Part shown: piece after piece, positions 33,176 through 34,952 of the stretch
Layout: each line of letters begins with the position of its first letter
Position numbering within the stretch: the first letter of the stretch is position 1
Assembly (NCBI GenBank): GCA_964490895.1
Contig: CAZBEI010000115.1
Location: 1 to 34,952, forward strand
Source: JACRAO01 sp964490895
Lineage (GTDB): Bacteria; Bdellovibrionota; UBA1018
Length of the DNA stretch: 34,952 nucleotides
Reading direction: 5' to 3'
The notes under the pieces: generated by a model
The model's input: the letters and a program-made list of their open reading frames with translations, nothing else
Told to the model about the DNA's origin: nothing
Database searches by the model: none
Program-made: the position numbers and the translations under genes

Positions 33176-34272
33176 AACCTGATGCCCCCTGGATTTATTT
33201 CGTTGGCTAAACTTCTATCTTGTTTTTCATTTTTTTTGTTGGATTCGCACGAAAGATTATAGGTTTTTTTCCACTGCTCATCAGCACAATAAATGCGATA
33301 AACAAGCTCCATTGTCTTAAATGAAGCCTCAGATGAGCCAGAACAGATTGGTTTGTTTTCAAGAATAGCTGCTGCAAACTCATCAATCTCATCTGACCAA
33401 GAATGATCATGGTTAAAGCTAGTCGTTTGCTCTCTGGGATCACCACAATCATTTTCTGCGGCGTAGATTATTGTAATTTTTTCTGATCCATAACTCTTGG
33501 AGCTAGAGAGAATTCCTGAAAGGATAATAGCACCCTTCGTTAATGTGATTTCTAGACGAAAACTATGTCTCCACTGTGTTGCCGAAGAATGTAGCATCGC
33601 CACTATGCCACTTTGTGTTCTCATGAGTGCATAAGCATTGTCCTCAACATCATGATGCCAGTAGTGATTTGAGACAAAGCTATGAACTTCTCGAAATTCA
33701 CCAGCAAAAAGCCGGATCATATCTACCATATGAATGCCCTGATCAAGCAAAATTCCTCCACCTGATAACGCTCTCTTGGTCCTCCAATCCGAATCAAAAT
33801 TGATTATTTTTGACTTCCCATACACGCCACGGAGATTAATGACTTCTCCCAGCTCTCGTGTTTGGATGATCCTCATGGCCTCGCGCACAGAGTCGTGATA
33901 ACGGTGATTAAATCCATACATTAATTTGAGAGCAGGATTTTTTTTCTCAATAGTGATGACTTGGGCAATATCATCTAAATCACGTCCGGGTGGTTTTTCG
34001 CAAAAAACATGGCACCCACTTTTAAGCCCGGCCATAGTGACTTCCGCAGCGAGATAATTAGGGAGTGAAACAAAAAGGATATCGAGCTTTTCTCGAATAA
34101 GAGAGTGGTAGTCTGGGAAAAACCGCACCCCATCTTCAAAAGTACCAGAGTGTTTATAGTTTTGATCACAGACAGCAACGACTGCCATGTGAGGATGTAA
34201 ATCAATAAACTTTCGTCGTCTTTGCCCAACCACTCCATAACCTGCAATTCCAACCTTTAATTTTTGAGTCAC
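33172..34272 (-). CDS. Gfo/Idh/MocA family oxidoreductase
   Basis: A 366-residue NAD(P)-dependent oxidoreductase. It has a Rossmann start GIAGYGVVGQRR (8-19), the EKPPGRDL motif (92-99) with catalytic Lys, and GGGILLDQGIHMVDM in the C-terminal domain. Such enzymes oxidise a hydroxyl of a free or nucleotide-linked sugar. The last about 25 residues are a charged tail not typical of the family. Four-base overlaps with a second member upstream and the SIS gene downstream show a translationally coupled set. Confidence 0.9.
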   Translation of the reverse strand: MTQKLKVGIAGYGVVGQRRRKFIDLHPHMAVVAVCDQNYKHSGTFEDGVRFFPDYHSLIREKLDILFVSLPNYLAAEVTMAGLKSGCHVFCEKPPGRDLDDIAQVITIEKKNPALKLMYGFNHRYHDSVREAMRIIQTRELGEVINLRGVYGKSKIINFDSDWRTKRALSGGGILLDQGIHMVDMIRLFAGEFREVHSFVSNHYWHHDVEDNAYALMRTQSGIVAMLHSSATQWRHSFRLEITLTKGAIILSGILSSSKSYGSEKITIIYAAENDCGDPREQTTSFNHDHSWSDEIDEFAAAILENKPICSGSSEASFKTMELVYRIYCADEQWKKTYNLSCESNKKNEKQDRSLANEINPGGIRL

Positions 34273-34952
34273 TTGGGTGTCTTCCCTGTGTATGGAGGTG
34301 TACGATAAAGATTAGCTAGTTTTTCGTCTTCGCGTCCTAAGCGAGATGATTCGTCTGCACTGTTTGCTGGAACCCAAGTCCCAACTTCGTCTGAACGATA
34401 AAAAGCTTGAAGGAGACGAATAGATCCCAGAGCATCAGATTGATTTACTGGGTAGGGAATCCCTTTGTGAAAAAATGCAGAGATATCTCTATACAATGCT
34501 GGGTGGCCATAACCATATACACAGCCTGAGAAATCCTCACTATTTGTGGCGCAAGCGGTAGGATCTGGTGTAAAGACTTGAAGTTCGTTGACAGCAATCC
34601 CGCCTATTTGTGCTAAGCCTTTTTCTCCCACGATCGAAAGTGACGCTTCGAAATCAATCGGTCTTGCTGCAGTAGTGACCTCTAGAGCACCCACTGCTCC
34701 ATTCTGAAATTTAACAGAACCAACAACTGTATCTTCAACTTCGATATTGACCCCAAGGGTGCGCATGGTCGCATTAACCTCCAGAATTTCACCCCCAAGA
34801 TATCTCATCAAATCTAAATGATGAATCCCTTGATTTGTCAATGCGCCCCCATCTTGAGCAAATGTTCCCCGCCATGGAGCAAGATCATAATACCTTTGTG
34901 GACGGCACCAGCGCACACGAACTGAGATAATTCGGGTTTTCCCAAGTTCGTT
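34269..34952 (-). CDS. Gfo/Idh/MocA family oxidoreductase (5' end outside the window)
   Basis: The C-terminal 227 residues of a second member. The frame is open to the last base of the window (it reads ELGKTRIISVRVRWCRPQ at the edge), so the N-terminal Rossmann domain lies beyond it. Visible marks are WCRPQRYYDLAPWRGTF, DGGALTNQGIHHLDLMRYL and the sheet domain that follows. Together with the next gene it could carry out paired oxidation/reduction steps on one sugar. The stop overlaps the next start by four bases. Confidence 0.9.
   Translation of the reverse strand, partial: NELGKTRIISVRVRWCRPQRYYDLAPWRGTFAQDGGALTNQGIHHLDLMRYLGGEILEVNATMRTLGVNIEVEDTVVGSVKFQNGAVGALEVTTAARPIDFEASLSIVGEKGLAQIGGIAVNELQVFTPDPTACATNSEDFSGCVYGYGHPALYRDISAFFHKGIPYPVNQSDALGSIRLLQAFYRSDEVGTWVPANSADESSRLGREDEKLANLYRTPPYTGKTPK

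Noticed and set aside
1..34952. tRNA, rRNA, CRISPR arrays, insertion sequences, att sites or replication origin
   Set aside because: Reading through found no cloverleaf-type gene, no spaced identical repeats, no transposase or integrase, and no DnaA-box cluster. A covariance-model search was not possible here.

Overview
The window looks like a chromosomal segment of a moderately AT-rich Gram-negative bacterium. The best guess is a relative of the Bdellovibrionota/Oligoflexia. This rests on the order M16 peptidase - MarC - cyclophilin/TatC - rpsF - rpsR - DUF2232 - rplI - dnaB, the type of HNH-endonuclease relic at the left edge, and the large lipopolysaccharide-type sugar locus. The assignment is an inference; there is no rRNA in the window.

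Region 1 (1-9630) is mostly housekeeping. It holds a decayed HNH endonuclease gene, a fused two-domain M16 metallopeptidase overlapping a MarC-type membrane protein, a conserved protein of unknown function, a membrane-anchored cyclophilin divergent from tatC, and the ribosomal/replication cluster rpsF-rpsR-DUF2232-rplI-dnaB.

Region 2 (9627-21960) is the first part of a surface-glycan locus. Two large GT-C-like membrane proteins flank a divergent promoter. A tightly overlapping minus-strand operon then runs from rmlA (19883) down to a GT2 transferase (13601): rmlA, rmlB, an NDP-sugar epimerase/reductase, a split transketolase, a zinc-ribbon methyltransferase and the GT2. Upstream of rmlA, behind a likely terminator, lies a third GT-C-like protein preceded by a 46-residue small ORF.

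Region 3 (22049-27647) is a scrambled, partly decayed stretch. An intact SDR-extended epimerase is followed, in an ATGA overlap, by only the first 15 codons of a glycosyltransferase. About 2.8 kb further on, a heavily deleted second copy of the same epimerase ends inside an intact glycosyltransferase whose N-terminus aligns with that 15-codon stub. So two copies of an epimerase-glycosyltransferase pair appear to have decayed reciprocally. Between them lie a FabG-like SDR, an internally deleted HpcH/HpaI-type aldolase relic, a fourth GT-C-like protein and a long hairpin. The intact glycosyltransferase appears to start at CTG, overlapping the stop of a transaldolase.

Region 4 (27745-34952) has a GlcD-like FAD oxidase on the plus strand. 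Opposite it is a compact minus-strand operon entering from beyond the right edge: two Gfo/Idh/MocA oxidoreductases, a SIS isomerase, a divergent KdsB-like cytidylyltransferase, a dehydroquinate-synthase-like cyclase, a metal-dependent cyclase/hydrolase and a D-2-hydroxyacid dehydrogenase. Together with the transketolase, transaldolase and aldolase relic, this reads as a pathway to an unusual nucleotide-activated acidic sugar or cyclitol for a surface glycan. The product cannot be named from sequence alone. No tRNA, rRNA, CRISPR array, intact insertion sequence or replication origin was recognised, and no gene-free stretch exceeds 300 bases.
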